A DNA stretch of 64,000 nt from Marisa cornuarietis (Eukaryota > Mollusca > Gastropoda > Architaenioglossa > Ampullariidae). Position 1 is the stretch's first letter. Each line of letters opens with the position of its first letter. The translations under genes were made by a program, and so were the position numbers. The notes under the pieces were generated by a model. The model was not told the DNA's origin. It did no database searches and saw nothing but the letters and a program-made list of their open reading frames with translations. Shown here piece after piece: positions 44,746 to 57,455 of the stretch. The DNA lies in contig SMMW01000565.1 of assembly GCA_004794655.1 (NCBI GenBank), positions 2,932,001 to 2,996,000 on the forward strand, written 5' to 3'.

Positions 44746-45027
44746 ATGGTGCTGAGCGAACCTGGCGCTCTCAACGAAGAGTCACCCAAGCGTGGCCTCT
44801 ACTCAACGATGCGAACCACCAGTGACTCACAATTTCCACTTCAAACTAAAATTAAGAGAAGGAGAGGGCAGATAATAAACACAAAACGGCGGCCAAACAA
44901 GCTTTTTAATAACGACAGAGAATCGAAATCCTCAACTGATGAACGGAAATCGAACTTGTATGGAAACAAGTCCAACTTACCAGACGCCGGTGTGACTTCA
45001 GGGGGACTTGTGCCATATAAGATTTAA
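44746..45027 (+). CDS. Possible small ORF, basic and Ser-rich
   Basis: The frame runs 93 codons from ATG in a reasonable start context to TAA. The product begins MVLSEPGALNEESPKRGLYS and continues with a Lys/Arg-rich middle (TKIKRRRGQ). It looks less random than most frames here, but it is short enough to arise by chance and is not recognised. No splice signals are needed or obvious. Confidence 0.2.
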   Translation: MVLSEPGALNEESPKRGLYSTMRTTSDSQFPLQTKIKRRRGQIINTKRRPNKLFNNDRESKSSTDERKSNLYGNKSNLPDAGVTSGGLVPYKI

Positions 45028-45328
45028 AGCAGGGTACAGAGAGAGAGAGAAGGGGACTGGTCTTGGGATCTTGGCGCATATCAGCCCCGGTGGGTATACA
45101 AGGGCAGAGGAAAGACCAGATGTCAGAGGTGTAAGAGATGTGGTCGAATCTTTGGAGAAACCTCAACCGTGACATTTAAACCCATACAAATAATGGGAAG
45201 TACATTTGCAGGCTCTCTGTTTCTGATCTGGTGTGTAGAGAGAGTCTGCTCCCTCACAACACATCCCCGTTAACACCACCACTTACTTACATATGCCCCT
45301 CGCCAACAATACCCCTCTCCCTAAAAAA

Positions 45329-45400
45329 GAGATCTGAACCCATGACTTCACGATTTTCTGTACAATGGTGACAAACGACTGTTGTACCCCTAGACCTCGT
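45329..45400 (-). mobile_element. tRNA-headed SINE, head portion
   Basis: On the minus strand GGGGTACAACAGTCGTTTGT and CACCATTGTACAG precede a B-box-like GGGTTCAGATCTC (45341-45329). The GTTTGTCACC and GTTCAGATC features match the copies at 20998-21060 and 48468-48650. The 3' part is missing or too diverged. Confidence 0.5.
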
Positions 45401-48400
45401 AAGAATAATTAAGTTATCAGTCTCACAAACACCAGGAACCTAGTTTTACGATTTGTTCTGCAGTTCTATGTTTAGATTCCATCTACACCTGGTTTCGATT
45501 TAACTCGGCCATAATTAAGTCAGCTTCTGCTTTTCCAAACTCTAATCGGAGGTATGTTTTCTGGCCAGCTATAACCCACGCTTTTAAGTACCTTGCCGAA
45601 AGGGGGTTCCCATAAAGGAGATACCAACAGAAGCCATCACTCCATTCCCACGTCTGCCCGAATTATCTACCATCACAGCCTCAGGTAATCCGGAGAGACA
45701 CAGTTAGTGTCAGTCATCTATCTACTACAGCTGACTGTCGGAGAGGTGTATCTGCTGCACAGCCCTTGTAGAACAAGCTTGCTGTGACAAGACTGAAAAC
45801 ATCTTCGCGACCCCCACTGCTGCTGGTCCTAATAATGTCCTGCTGTACCCAGGCGAGTACCCTGCTCAACAAACGACTTTCTGGTTCTTAAATTTTGGGC
45901 GTCCGTAATAAACATTCTCACCCAACTGCTAGGCAGTCAGCCCCTCCTTTCTCCAAGAAGCAGAGGAGGGAAACGACCAGAAATTCTAGGACAATGAACA
46001 GCAAAGTACCGGGGATTGGAGGAGGAGTGGGGGATGGCGGAGACCGAGTTGGATGTAATTACCACGAAAAGTTTTGCTTCTCACGCACAGATACATCCCG
46101 TGAAACACACCCCTTTACTTCCACACTTCATTCAGGATCGTGTTCATCCTATCTCTCCCAAACAAACCCTTTCAACCCGCCACCACACTGTGTAATCACA
46201 CTTTTGGATGAGGTGATTCCCCTACAATTTGAACAACGAAGAACTAAAAAGCGCTTTTAGGAAAGAAACACACAAGGGCGTCCATTCTTTGCACAAAACC
46301 TTATCTTTCTTGTTCCTTCCCGCCATGTAATTTTAAGTCTCCATCTGCAAACCATGGTGTTTGGCATCCGGTTGCGCAGCACAGCAAAAGCACCTGATGT
46401 TATCGTCCTGGTTACAGAGGAGGAGGCGAGTTGGGTGGGTGGGTGGAGGGGAGAGAGAAGGGTAGAGCCTAAAATTCCACTCGTCTCATTACTGGTGCTA
46501 GAGGCCTTTCTTGACACCAAGACGCTTAAATTCCCCTACTTCGTAACTCTGACCTCATCCTCAACTTCCGCCGTAATCATGAAAGGGATTTTTTTAAAAA
46601 TCTTCCCTCACCCACTCACTAACAGACACGCGCTGCATCGACGCCGTTTTAAGTTGTAAGCTACAAACTTCTGCTTTCCTCGACGCACGTTTCTCTACAG
46701 CCCCCACCCCCTAAAAAAAAAACAACCGACGCATCAAAGACAACTATTGTCGGTACCCCCTGGAAAGGGTACCCCTGGGCCCCTGTATCGCTTGGTCGCA
46801 AGCTAGCAGCTAAATGTTATTGCCTTGCCGCCATGCTGGGTAAAATTAACGCGTAGGGTCACTGGCTCACACCGAGGCGCCATCATGAGCCACTTTCTAT
46901 CGCCGTGCAAAAAAAAAAAAAAAAGCGCTTGTTTATGTCAGTCAGACGACCAACACTTTTCCAATTTTTTCCTTTTTTTTTTTTTTTATAAAAGAGGAAC
47001 TCTGTGCCCCTTCGGCGTCCTTCTCCCGTGTTATCAACACTACAGACGTCTTTATTAGAGGCTGCCTCTTCCAAAGAGGTTCTTGTTTTCATCCAGATTG
47101 AGGCGAGGCTAGTTCATTGCAATAAATGTCCGTCTGTAAGCTTCCGCTAATGATGCTCTCTGAATCCTCGCTGCCTCCCTCTCTAAACCCTTTCACCGTC
47201 CCGTCAGCGACTGGGAAATTAACGTCTTTTATGTCGGTAGCCTTCTTTCACCCGCCACTTCTCCGTGAGGCACGTTTGTTACACCGCTCCTTTAAAGACC
47301 TCTCTCCAAACAACAAATATGGAGGGATGTTTGAACAAACCTGGCAAAGATTTTATACAGCCGTCATGTAGATTGTAGAAGGCCCTGGCCAGACTTGGTC
47401 TCAAGCACTCCTCTTTATTTCTTAGCCTTGCCCTCCATTAAGAACGACCGTAAGCCCAGGCATATACAATCGCTTGGTATACATGCTGGAAATTTAATTT
47501 ACTCACACACCATCTCTCATAGATAACGAGTGCCTGTGTGTGTGAGAGAGAGAGAGAGAAGAGTATTGCGCGAGCGTGTTTGTGAAATGTGTTTGTGTGC
47601 GTGAATGTGATGCACAACAGCATAATCGACTCGTTATCAAACGCAACCTGTGTGCTACATTTTTAGAAGCTGCTCACAATTACGAATGCTTGCTTGCGAA
47701 ACTGTTTATTTATTTATTTTTTAAGAAATAAAGAAAGCTTATCGTTGATAAGCAGGCCTCTGGAGGTGCTAATCCTTTGGATCTATCATCAGTGCGGGTT
47801 GGGTCTAAATTTATTAAGAAAGAACACGCACTTTATTATTCTTATTTATTTATATAATTTTTTAGCCCGCGGAGGTATGACTCGTTTCGTGATAACAGAT
47901 TGCTGGTCGCCTCTAAAGAGTTGAGAGAAAGAGGGAGCAGTTGCTGAGTGTTCAGTTGACAGTAAACACAGCGGTGCGGCTGTCAACAGACCGCTGACGG
48001 TTCAGGCTACCTGCTACCTGCAAGATAGGGAGGGGCCGTTCCAGGAGGGGGGAGGGGAGATCACTCTAAGCCTTGCCTGTTGAAATAAATCTACTGTTAC
48101 ACTGACGAGGGACGTGTACGGGCAGCGGGTAGTGCGTGTGGGGAGGGGGAGGAACACACACTGAGATATCGCGCAGATAACAAAAAAATTGGGAACTTAA
48201 GGGGGGGGGGGAAGCTTGAGTGAGGTGGGGAAGAAAGATCATGAAATTGCGGCGACAAAGCGACAGCAACGACTTACACTGCCACTTTGTCTCTTTGCTT
48301 TAGGATTAGTGACCGTAGACAAGCCAGCGATCTGTAACTGGTTTACCGTGTCTAGGGAAACGGCATGTGGAAGGCCGAGTCCAAACCCTCTCTGTCCGCC

Positions 48401-48467
48401 GCCTGTTACCTTCCCGCTAAGTTCCCACCACCACCAACACTCCAGTCAGTTTTGCCCGGTAGTATAC
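45401..48467. other. Non-coding stretch
   Basis: At 46257-46660 both strands are open for about 90-100 codons in overlapping frames, without splice support. A- and T-runs lie at 46909-46924 and 46971-46988, and a G-run at 48200-48212. No gene is supported. Confidence 0.4.
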
Positions 48468-48650
48468 TATAGTGGTTAATACCCTCGCTTGTCACCATTA
48501 CAGCGAAAGGTCCCAAGTTCAGATCCCGTCTAGGGGACACTGTGACACTTGTTCGGAGGGCTGGTCATCGAGGGTTTTCTCCGGGTACTCTGCTCTCCCG
48601 CCCCCTCTAGATAGAAGCACTTTCTTGCCAAAGCGACCAACCAACCAAGT
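48468..48650 (+). mobile_element. tRNA-headed SINE with core
   Basis: ATAGTGGTTAATACCCTCGC is the A-box region and AAGTTCAGATCCC the B-box region (48515-48527). The core GACACTTGTTCGGAGGGCTG, followed by ATCGAGGGTTTTCTCCGGGT, aligns with the core at 34677-34727. The GGGTTTTCTCCGGGTACTC block is a common SINE core motif. The tail is unclear. Confidence 0.7.
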
Positions 48651-51600
48651 TAGTAGAGTCTTGTATCACCGACCTCCGCCAACTGTTCGTGAAACCTGCC
48701 AACAGACGTGCGCGCCGTTCTGTCAGAACACACGCTTTCACCGGTCAGTCTGAAGAAACGTGCTCTCCGGGCTGTCAGACAGACGTGCACACTCACACTA
48801 CGCTGGCGATACATCAAAGGCGAGGACGATGCACGACTGCTTGTTGCTCCTTTCCATACACAGTGTTAATAGCAGCTCCTCCAACATCCGAACACTAGCT
48901 TTCACCGTCACTCATCCACCTCCCGCAACAGTCCCTTCCCCCCCACCCACCCACAACAGTTCCTACCACTCTAAAAGATAAAAAAAAAGATACCAACGTT
49001 GAATGATTCGCTTCAATTCACGCACGCACGCACGCACACTGGGGACTGATCTCTAGAAATGTCAGGCTGGACGCAGGCTGAAAGTGTAAGCAGGGAGCTG
49101 CATGCGCCTCAACATGTTCGATGTGCACTGGCATATTTCAAGCTCTTGTTCCGTCGCGTGCTTTCAGCGAACCCTCCTTCCGTATTCCCTGGCAGGCGAT
49201 TCGAGTGGCACAAACAAGATTTTCAGGCGAAATGTCAATTTTCTTCAAGACCATGCAGCCAGCACATGACAAGACGAGCTTTTTTTTAATAACAGTTTTC
49301 GAAGTTGTGAGAGCTATTTCTTGGTCGAGGTCTTTATTCTTGTTAATTTTTTTATGGATGGACTTTTTTTAAAAAAAAAAGAAAGGGAACAATTTCTGAA
49401 AATGATGTTTCGAAGCTGTTTCGTGTGCGGTGCGTGTGTGTGTGTGAGAGAGAGAGATGGACAGAGAGAAGAAGAAAACAGCAGCCAGCGAATGGCGTCT
49501 CAGAGAAGCAGCTCACAAGCTCTGGCCAACAGAAACCAGACTAAACACTAAATTCTCGTAGAACCGTCGACGACCTAGAGCGAACGGTAGATCTCTCTGG
49601 AGGGCATCAGGTCTGACAGTACAGTCAGTCAGTCATTTATCAAGCGCTGGACAAGCAAGCGTAGGAACGGAGGCTTCCCACGTGCGCTTGTTTGAAGGTG
49701 AAATGCGATACTAACGGCAATGGTACGAAGCTCGATGGTTGCCAAGCAATAGCCCGCGCGCGCACACACACACACACACAAACGCGTGGGCGAGATGTTA
49801 TCCTTAACAGGTTTTACGGACGACCGACCCCCTGCTGTTTCGTGTCCTTCACTATCATGCTGCAGCTGCAGCAGATGCTGACGAGCTTCAGCAAAGCTGC
49901 TACCAACAGCCCACGTCAATGGAAAGGACTAAACCGAGTTTCTAGTCAGGCCACACGTTAAGAATAGAGAACCCCTCAAAACTGTTCACATATCTAGCAT
50001 GTACGAATATACAAAAACCTATTATTTGTTGTGGCTGTGGGCGACACTGCTGTCAGAGCGGCTTTCACAAGTTAGCTCTTGGCTGTCCCCAGCAGCCGTC
50101 ACGTGACAAGTGTTCTTCCCGCCGCTGACCTCAACTACTGCACAGACCTGCGCCACGTTGTAACAGAACTTGTCGAAGCCACCAAGCAGCGATCTTATGA
50201 TGTGTAATGTCAAACCAGCATGGAACATTAATAGACTAGCGCTCATCAATTTTGAAAGAACTAAAGCATATGAAGACAACACAAAAAGCACGGTTGTACT
50301 GCTGAACGTTTTTTTTTTTTTTTAACGAATCTACAATGGCAGGGCATCTCATATGCCGAGACAGTATCGCCTTACGAGTTACTCGGCTTTAAAGCAGAGA
50401 CAGCCAGGGTCTATTAATTCCTGCATATCACTGGGTCTTCCTGTTATTAGGCGATGTCATGTGACACAGCAGCAGGCCAGCGAATGTGACAAGGGTGCAG
50501 GATTGTAACAGCTTTGTGCACAAGCTCACGCTGCTTGACGTCCCGAGTACACAAGGCTGATTAGCGGGAACGAGGCCTGCGCTCGGCCGACGCCAGCAAG
50601 GGTGGATAAACACGGCCTAACATTGCCCTCCACCCCGCCTAATACATCCGAGTTACCACTGGAGAGTTTGCACAGTTAAGCCAGAGCTGTAAACGTCTCT
50701 ATCTTGTCGCCCCTAAAACCCTCAGACAGCCCCTCCAGTCTATGGCCCTCCTGCTCGCTTCCGCGCTGAACGCTGCCCAGACAAACGTCTGTCGCACGCG
50801 CTGACGTGACCCTGGCCTTTCAGCAACGTCAGCACAACGTTCTTCAGGTTACCCTTCCCTGGAACCATACTTGCATTTCAGTGTCTTGGGGATTGACACG
50901 AATCGGGGAGAAAGGGCAGAATAACAAGGACCGAAAATCTGTGATTCTGAAACTCAAAACTCTCACAGCCGCGAAAAACAAAACACAGGCACTTAAAAAA
51001 AATATTACATTAAACAAGCAAAACCTTAGTGTATTCCCCCAACCACCCTCCATCGACCAAGTCTTCAAAGCCGTCGCTAATCGAGAACGCAGCATTGCAT
51101 TGCTTAAAGTCGAATTCTTTCACACACCTCCCCCTCAAATCCACCATCTTCCTACCCCGTCTCTTGTCTCCGTCATTTTCTAGCTCAGTGGTCTTGCAAT
51201 ATCAACAGCACTTCTGTCGCAGACCGATCTTTTCACCATTCGCTACTTTTCTCAGAGGAAAAAGGGGACTCAACGGGAAAAAGTGTATACCATTGGGTGG
51301 GATCTCCATTCTTCGAGGTGCCTTTTTTTTTTTTTTGTTTACCCTTCCACACCTTTTTCTTTTATTTATTTTTTTTTCTGGTTCCCTGATGTACTTATAT
51401 ACAATATCTCTCCCATGGATAGCGAACATCAAACTTTGCTCTCCGTGCGGCTGGTGTTCCAAAAACAAATTCCACACACACACACACACCGCACAAGTCT
51501 AGGCTCTTAGCTGCTAGCTGAAAGTCTCTCTAGAGAAAAGCTTTGCTCCCCATTCTATCTGTCTAATCAATCATGCTTTTTGCCCACGGAGAAAGGGGGA

Positions 51601-53091
51601 GACAAGCGAGTTGCCAGTGCGGCTCGCCCCTTTGCTGAAACCCCACGCGATGGCTAATCCATATTTTAAAACATGGAAGAAAGAAGAGGTTTGCAGGGAA
51701 GGGAGGTGGGACTACTCTTTTGTGTCGACAGTTTGTTTTTTTCCTGGCCAGCCAGCGTCCGTCTATACCGATGCATGTGTTTCCGATTTACACGCATGGT
51801 AAAAGCTTCTTCTGCTCATCGTGCTGTCCACCCCTCTCTCTCCCTCCCTCCCCAAAAGGGAAAATTAAGATAATGTAAAGATATTACCTCAATAACTCTG
51901 GCGATAAGCTCCCTGCCTCTGACAAACGGGAGGTTTTAGTAAAACTATTATTTAGCAATAATGATCAACGGGTTGGAAATAAACATTTTTGCCCGAACAC
52001 CATAAAGGCTTCGCTTTTTGCCTTTGTACTCTTTGCAGGCGCATCTCCGACACATATCACGACTGAATGGAGTGTTGCCACTTGCTGTTTAGCACATAAA
52101 GTGTACATCACTAGCAGGCTTTCTTCCTCTTTTTCTCCTCCGTATTTCTCCAGCTATGCCTTAAACGCCCACTCCCCCCAACCAGGTATCCCTGTGTATT
52201 CTGCCGTTGAGTGCGCGCACCTGGATTCCATCATTCGGCAGTTTGTGACTCGCAGCGACACCAGCTTAGCATGAGCACGCTCGTTGACACACTGATGTGA
52301 AAAGAGAGCTTCCTCCCTCCCTCCCCCTTGAGACTAATTGCCACCTCCTTTCACGTCAACGCCTAATTAACGACTGTTGCGTGTAATGATACTACCGACA
52401 ATAAATTTTATATAAAAAAAACATGATTCAGCCCAACAATATGAAAACAAGCACTTAGGACATGATATTAATAATAAAATTAACTATCAATTAATATTAT
52501 AAATTAAAATTAGAAACAGCTACACTTAAAAGTAACAAGTTCTAGCAGACAAAAAAAATAACTATTAATACGATTTAAAAGAAGAAAATACAGGTAAACT
52601 TTCAAAAACAAGCCTGTTACTATTCACATTAAGCATCCATCATCTGAGGATCGCATACAACAAAGAACTACTACCATATATAAATATATAGCAAGACAGT
52701 ATAGTTGCTAATTTATCTGGAAAGGGGATCGGGAGCACATATTAAAGGGCTGGTCTATAATGCAAAGTCAGAAAGTTGCACGTGTCTGAGCATGTGCAGT
52801 GACACGCTGGACAAACTTCAACCTTTCACTTCTCTTGCTTTTCGTCTCCCAAACATGCTAACCCCCGAGGTTAGTACGCTCTCCGTCACATCCCTCCTCA
52901 ACGACCGAAAGGTGTACGGAAGCTTCTTTTTCACACTGACATTAAGAAACATCACAGGTCTGGTAGGCTCTTAATCTTGCGATCCTCCCGGTCTGAGCCT
53001 GATTCGGGCAATCACTATGTTTGTTCTTCGATAAATCCAATCAACCACAAACTTTATGGTATCAAATTATAACATATTCTCTCTCTCCAAG
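48651..53091. other. Mostly non-coding stretch
   Basis: Microsatellites include CA at 49757-49780 and GT/GA at 49430-49456. On the minus strand 50190-50022 has a cysteine-containing, protein-like frame (GFDKFCYNVAQVCAVVEVSG) ending in a stop, but the upstream acceptor is weak. AT-rich sequence at 52390-52700 has no coding potential. No gene is called. Confidence 0.35.
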
Positions 53092-53212
53092 GACAGAAAT
53101 GCCTATTTTTAATACTTTAATACACGCATGTGAATCCCCCGAGGACGTGGAGCAATGTCTGACGAGGGTCATGTCAGCTTCTGATGCTGCAGGCCGAAAC
53201 GCACTTGGATAG
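53092..53212 (+). CDS. Candidate terminal exon with ankyrin-like sequence
   Basis: An acceptor (ATATTCTCTCTCTCCAAG) precedes 53092. After one base, 39 codons run to TAG at 53210-53212. The sequence NTLIHACESPEDVEQCLTRV, then M-S-A-S-D-A-A-G-R-N-A-L-G, resembles the helix-turn-helix register of an ankyrin repeat (N-T-L-I-H-A-C, a helix, then A-A-G-R-N-A-L-G). Only one repeat is present, and the key TPLH motif is changed to NTLIH. It may be the end of an ankyrin protein gene, a pseudogene fragment or chance. Confidence 0.35.
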
Positions 53213-53387
53213 TGTAGTTCCTTTTTTTGCAGCTTATTTTGCACCTAATCATAAAACAGACCAAACAATTTGACCAAAAGGTGCAAGTATTATCTTTCAT
53301 GTATTGATGTCCAACACGCAGTAACAAAAATTACAGTGTGTTGAGAAGTTTGAGGGAATTTCCACAAAACTGCGTCACAGTCACTGA

Positions 53388-53720
53388 AGCTCGGCCGGAC
53401 TGGAGTACCTACTACTACTTTATTTCGTGTTATCTTTTAAATCAGTTTGCACGTGTGTAGCATTTACGTTACTTTTAACAAGCATGTTCATGTTGAACAT
53501 AATAACCAGTCATGATGTTATCTTACGAAGCACCAATGCACGCTCCGATACTGCTATCGCCATAAGCCATTCTTTCTCTTTTGACATCTCGAGCTCACCC
53601 AGTCAGCTGCAAGGATCGCAAAGCAGACGAAAGGACTCCAAGCGGGGGTTTTCCTGGTTTAGAACGAAGCTGGAGTCACCGATGATCACTGATCCTTCTG
53701 AATCGGAATCACTCAATTAA
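53388..53720 (+). CDS. Possible ORF with an N-terminal hydrophobic segment
   Basis: The frame is open from 53388 to TAA at 53718-53720. It has a hydrophobic stretch VCTCVAFTLLLTSMFMLNII preceded by lysine, as in a type II membrane protein, then a Ser/Arg-rich tail. There is no ATG before the hydrophobic part; the first candidate starts are GTG or the internal ATGs. It is not recognised and could be chance. Confidence 0.15.
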   Translation, partial: SSAGLEYLLLLYFVLSFKSVCTCVAFTLLLTSMFMLNIITSHDVILRSTNARSDTAIAISHSFSFDISSSPSQLQGSQSRRKDSKRGFSWFRTKLESPMITDPSESESLN

Positions 53721-54200
53721 GACGAGGCTCTAAAGCCTTAGATGCTAAATGGGTTCTGAAGCTCTTGGACGAGACTGCAAGGCCCTATGACGGGCCAGGC
53801 CAGGCACACCACCAGGTGCACCATTTTGCGTCCAGCAAAGATTTCCTCTCTTGTGAGGCCCCCGGCCCCCACCCCTTAGTCCCGAGGAGTCGACTGAGCA
53901 CAGCTCAGTTCAACCTCTCGTTCGCGCTACAACTATGGCAACGGCTTCAAAAGAGAGCCTCTGACAAAATCGACCCGCTAAGCTGGGCCACACATGGGCG
54001 AGGGACGTCTTTGTAGGATCAGACTTGCATTCGATACTATTGCACCTCGACACGCGCGCGCACACACACACAGAGAGTCCCCGTAGCGGCTTTGTTTCTG
54101 TCTGCTTGCCTTGTTGCAGACAACCGACGAACCCGTCAGACAGATCATTAACATTTCTTTTCCTTCCAAGCGAAATGACATGCAAATAAAAAAAAAGTCC

Positions 54201-54224
54201 CACCACCACCACCACCACCACCAC
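54201..54224. repeat. CAC microsatellite
   Basis: About eight CAC units, directly visible. Confidence 0.9.
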
Positions 54225-54683
54225 TAACCCCAGTGTTGCAGGAACTCGCAGCCATGTCTATCGCCATGTTTCGTGCTCAGCTCGCATGAAGTCTGGCACT
54301 GAAAATTAAGGTGTCTCCCGGGGTCACCATCTCTTTCTCTCTCTCCCTTTCCCAACCCTCAATTTTCCTCTCCTGTCCGCCACAACCCATCGCCGCCGCC
54401 ACAACGACCAAACTCCGTCTGAATGCGTTGCTCGTAGACGAAGCCAGCGAGAAATGCAGGCAAGCGGTGTCGCGGGAAACATTTCCATTTCTGTGATGTC
54501 TCTCTTCTCTTGTTACCGCTTCCCACCAAATCAATGACCAGATACGCTGCTTGTCGATCACCGAAGACAGGGGTCGCTGTTCCACCATCGCCAGTGCTGC
54601 GGCCATATGAGCTTGGTCATGCGTGAAAGAGGGACACGCGCTCTGCGTGCTACAATAATTTAGTACCTATTACTATTCAACAT

Positions 54684-54716
54684 CCCCCCCCCCCCCACAC
54701 ACACACACACACACAC
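54684..54716. repeat. Poly-C plus CA microsatellite
   Basis: About thirteen C bases followed by about ten CA units, directly visible. Confidence 0.9.
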
Positions 54717-55005
54717 CGGCTCTTTCAAATCGAGCAAGGAACACACGTGCACACCCCATAACTAGAACGCGTGTGCGCGTGGCACTAGCTGGTGGCAGGT
54801 GACGATGCATTTTCCAGGTTTCCACCTGCGCTGTTAGGACGTTTGTGAAGAGCAAAAATGCGACCAACTCACGCATTCCACGGATGGTTATCGCAGAGTT
54901 CACTTTACACAAAGAACACCCGACCGCCCATTTTTCTGAGGTATCATGTCATGTACTTTTGGGAGGTATCACGTGTTCTATTTTCTTTTCCGGTGTGTGT
55001 GCGTG

Positions 55006-55011
<6 letters not shown>

Positions 55012-55053
<42 letters not shown>
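55012..55053. repeat. CA microsatellite, longest in the window
   Basis: Twenty-one uninterrupted CA units. It is long and perfect, so it is likely polymorphic in the population. Confidence 0.95.
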
Positions 55054-55055
<2 letters not shown>

Positions 55056-57394
55056 GCCTTAATCATGTACCCCCAGCATCGATCCTCCAGGCCTAAAGAG
55101 GTGGTTCATCGGTACTAGCTGAGTCACAAGCTGTCCTTATTACTTGCACAGACCGACAGCAAATCTTTCAATCCCTATGTGTTAGCCTGGTGAGGTCGGT
55201 TTTACATCATCGCTTATTTACAGCCGCGGGCAGAAACCGACGCACCGACGGCTGCCCCCCGTTCTATCACGGACATCTAGACAGTTTTCCTCCGCGAACT
55301 TTTCATTTAAAACCTCGCGTAAACATATCTCCGCCCATTTTACGTGCGGTTTATTTTCTCATCTGACGGCGGCGCTTGCAAGGGAGGGAGGTGAACATGT
55401 AAATCCAGCGGCTACTGGGGGTGAAGGGGGGTGGGTGGGAAGAGGAGGATGCGAAAGAGGAAACACGATCATTTCTTCTCAGGTTGTTTGCTGTTACCAA
55501 GTCTTTTAATATCAAGCCCGATCATTCTGGCATTCCTTTTTAGCAGATGCCGTCTGCAGCGCAAACCCTAGCGAATGCCAAACATATTTCGGCATGAAAA
55601 TACACATCAGAAAGATGGTGGAGAGAGAGAGATGCGGACACACAGAGAATGTACATAAATGTGATTTATCGAAACATTTATTGGTTCAGACTGATAAAAG
55701 ACTAAATGTAATAGAAGCAGGCACATATCACCGGGTAACAAAACACCAGATGGTGATACTCCCCCCACCAACACCACCACCCACACACACACACACAGAG
55801 ACAGAAGCGGCGAGGTAGAAGGGAGGGAGAGGAAAAGCCATACATCAATATCCAGACTCTGTAGGGAGGATTCCCCCCCCACACACACACACCTAAAAAA
55901 AAGGGCAAGATTTGAATAAGACGTTGTTACAATACAGCTGACTGCCGCCTTTCTGGAAATGAGCATAGCCGGCTACGCAAATAAGGCAATTCCGAAATCC
56001 ATTTTAGAAAATCAAAGGAAAGTCATACACGCGAAGGGCAATGTGTTTGTCCCCTACCCCCCAAACCAGCCCCCAACCACGACAAGGAACAGGGGATGAA
56101 GAGAGTTTGGTGAAGGGAGAGATGGGGGGGGGCGGGAGAAACAGAGAAAAAGAATCTGAAGTAGAACGTCTTGTGACATCGTCTTTTTTCATTCTCATAC
56201 TTGTCATAGCTTTCAGTCTCTAGTGACTCTAGTTGCATAACGGTAACGGTTGAATTTCCACCATACGCAAATGATTATGGTATTTTCCAAGTATCCTATT
56301 CCCGCAAATCTACGCTTATTTACAAAACAAAACAAACTACAGTGTATTCTCGTCTTCTTCCTTGTCGTCCACTGGCGTTGTTGGGTGTCGTGGAGGAGGT
56401 GGAGGCGGTGGTTGAAGCCATGGTAGCCGTAATGACACGTGACGAGACGGTCTGCGGGGTCGTCTTCTTTGCTCGGGTAGCAGAGGATCTTGCAACGGAT
56501 GACCTCAGTGTTGGCTGGTCGACTGGCAAACTTGCCCAACAGACTTCTGTTAGACGTGTTGGTGGATTGGCGTGGCTCGACTTCCTTCTTTTCTGATTGT
56601 CCCTTCAAGCCTTAGCAGCTGCCCATTTAAGACATTTCACATATTTTCTTTTCTGAGCTTCGGTCGGTGCCTAGGTCTTGGTCTCTCTCTCTCTCTCTGT
56701 CAGTCATCTTTTGTGAAAAAGCTGCCCACTTAGTTGAACTCTAATGTCTGTCTGAGTGGCGATGTTTTAAATGTCTCGTGTCGTGACATCTGTCTCTTCT
56801 GCTCCGGTACACAACTTCAATGTCACGAAATGCCGCTTTGCTCAAGCGTGCTTCCAGAATTTCCACCAGGGCGCGCACACACACCAATAAATCTTCAACG
56901 CAGTACAAACCCTACAATTCACATAAGAATGATTTTACACAAAAGCCATCAACGCGTGCAAAAAGGCGGCTTAGAGAGGGCGTCGCGCTCATAGTTACAT
57001 AATTCAATGTAGCGCTACCCAACATGCCACACTTCGGGCCTCACATGTTCCTCCCAACTCGCGACCCGTCGCCATGATATATCTGCTGTAATCTAGAACC
57101 TTCCATGACCCACCCCCACCGACGTGTCCCACACAACAGTCGCACATTCAACCATCGCATGTCTGTCTTGCGTTCTCATGGCCGGTACAGATGATCTGGT
57201 TCTCTCCCCACTCTCCCCTGCCGCCGGTCTCGCTTTCTTATCCAACCTATGATGTTTCTGGACCTTCAAAAGTAGATTAATTAACTTACCTGTCTCTAAC
57301 CCACTTGTAAAGTGCGGTAAGTAGCAATCTCCTCCCCCACCCTGTCCAGCCCCCGTTCCACAGCTTGAGTTACTGGGAATAAGTACACTGCGTT

Positions 57395-57455
57395 ACACGG
57401 GTATCGAACCGGCTCGTCCACGAGTTCTCGGGTTCGGACTGGTCTATCGGCTTCC
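57395..57455 (-). mobile_element. tRNA-like SINE head, different family
   Basis: On the minus strand a B-box GGTTCGATACC (57410-57400) follows GAACCCGAGAACTCGTGGAC. The spacing suits a tRNA-derived head but the A box is weak, and the sequence differs from the other SINE heads in the window. No paired acceptor stem is seen, so a functional tRNA gene is unlikely. Confidence 0.4.

Larger units (their letters stand above)
42786..45328. other. Mostly non-coding stretch
   Basis: It includes a GTAT microsatellite at 43315-43348. The interval 43008-43492, starting TGTGGCAGCG and ending CCGTTACA, has a vaguely LTR-like layout but no target duplication. A minus-strand 29-nt segment at 44123-44151 has a good acceptor and GTAAGT donor but no other support. 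A plus frame at 44746-45027 (ATG start, rich in Lys, Arg, Ser and Asn) is the most protein-like but unrecognised. Confidence 0.35.
53721..57394. other. Non-coding stretch with several microsatellites
   Basis: It contains CAC, C/CA and CA arrays (listed separately). At 56320-56600 five of six frames are open over about 80 codons, a composition effect of GGTGGAGG-like and CACC-like sequence; strand and coding status cannot be decided. A perfect donor-like AGACAG|GTAAGT on the minus strand at 57285-57291 lacks a clear exon. Confidence 0.35.

Noticed and set aside
46257..46660. Opposed open frames on both strands that look protein-like
   Set aside because: Both are open because of composition; no splice sites or recognised domain could separate them from chance.
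49059..49289. ATG frame of 76 codons with protein-like sequence
   Set aside because: No recognised family, no splice or promoter evidence, and a length expected by chance.
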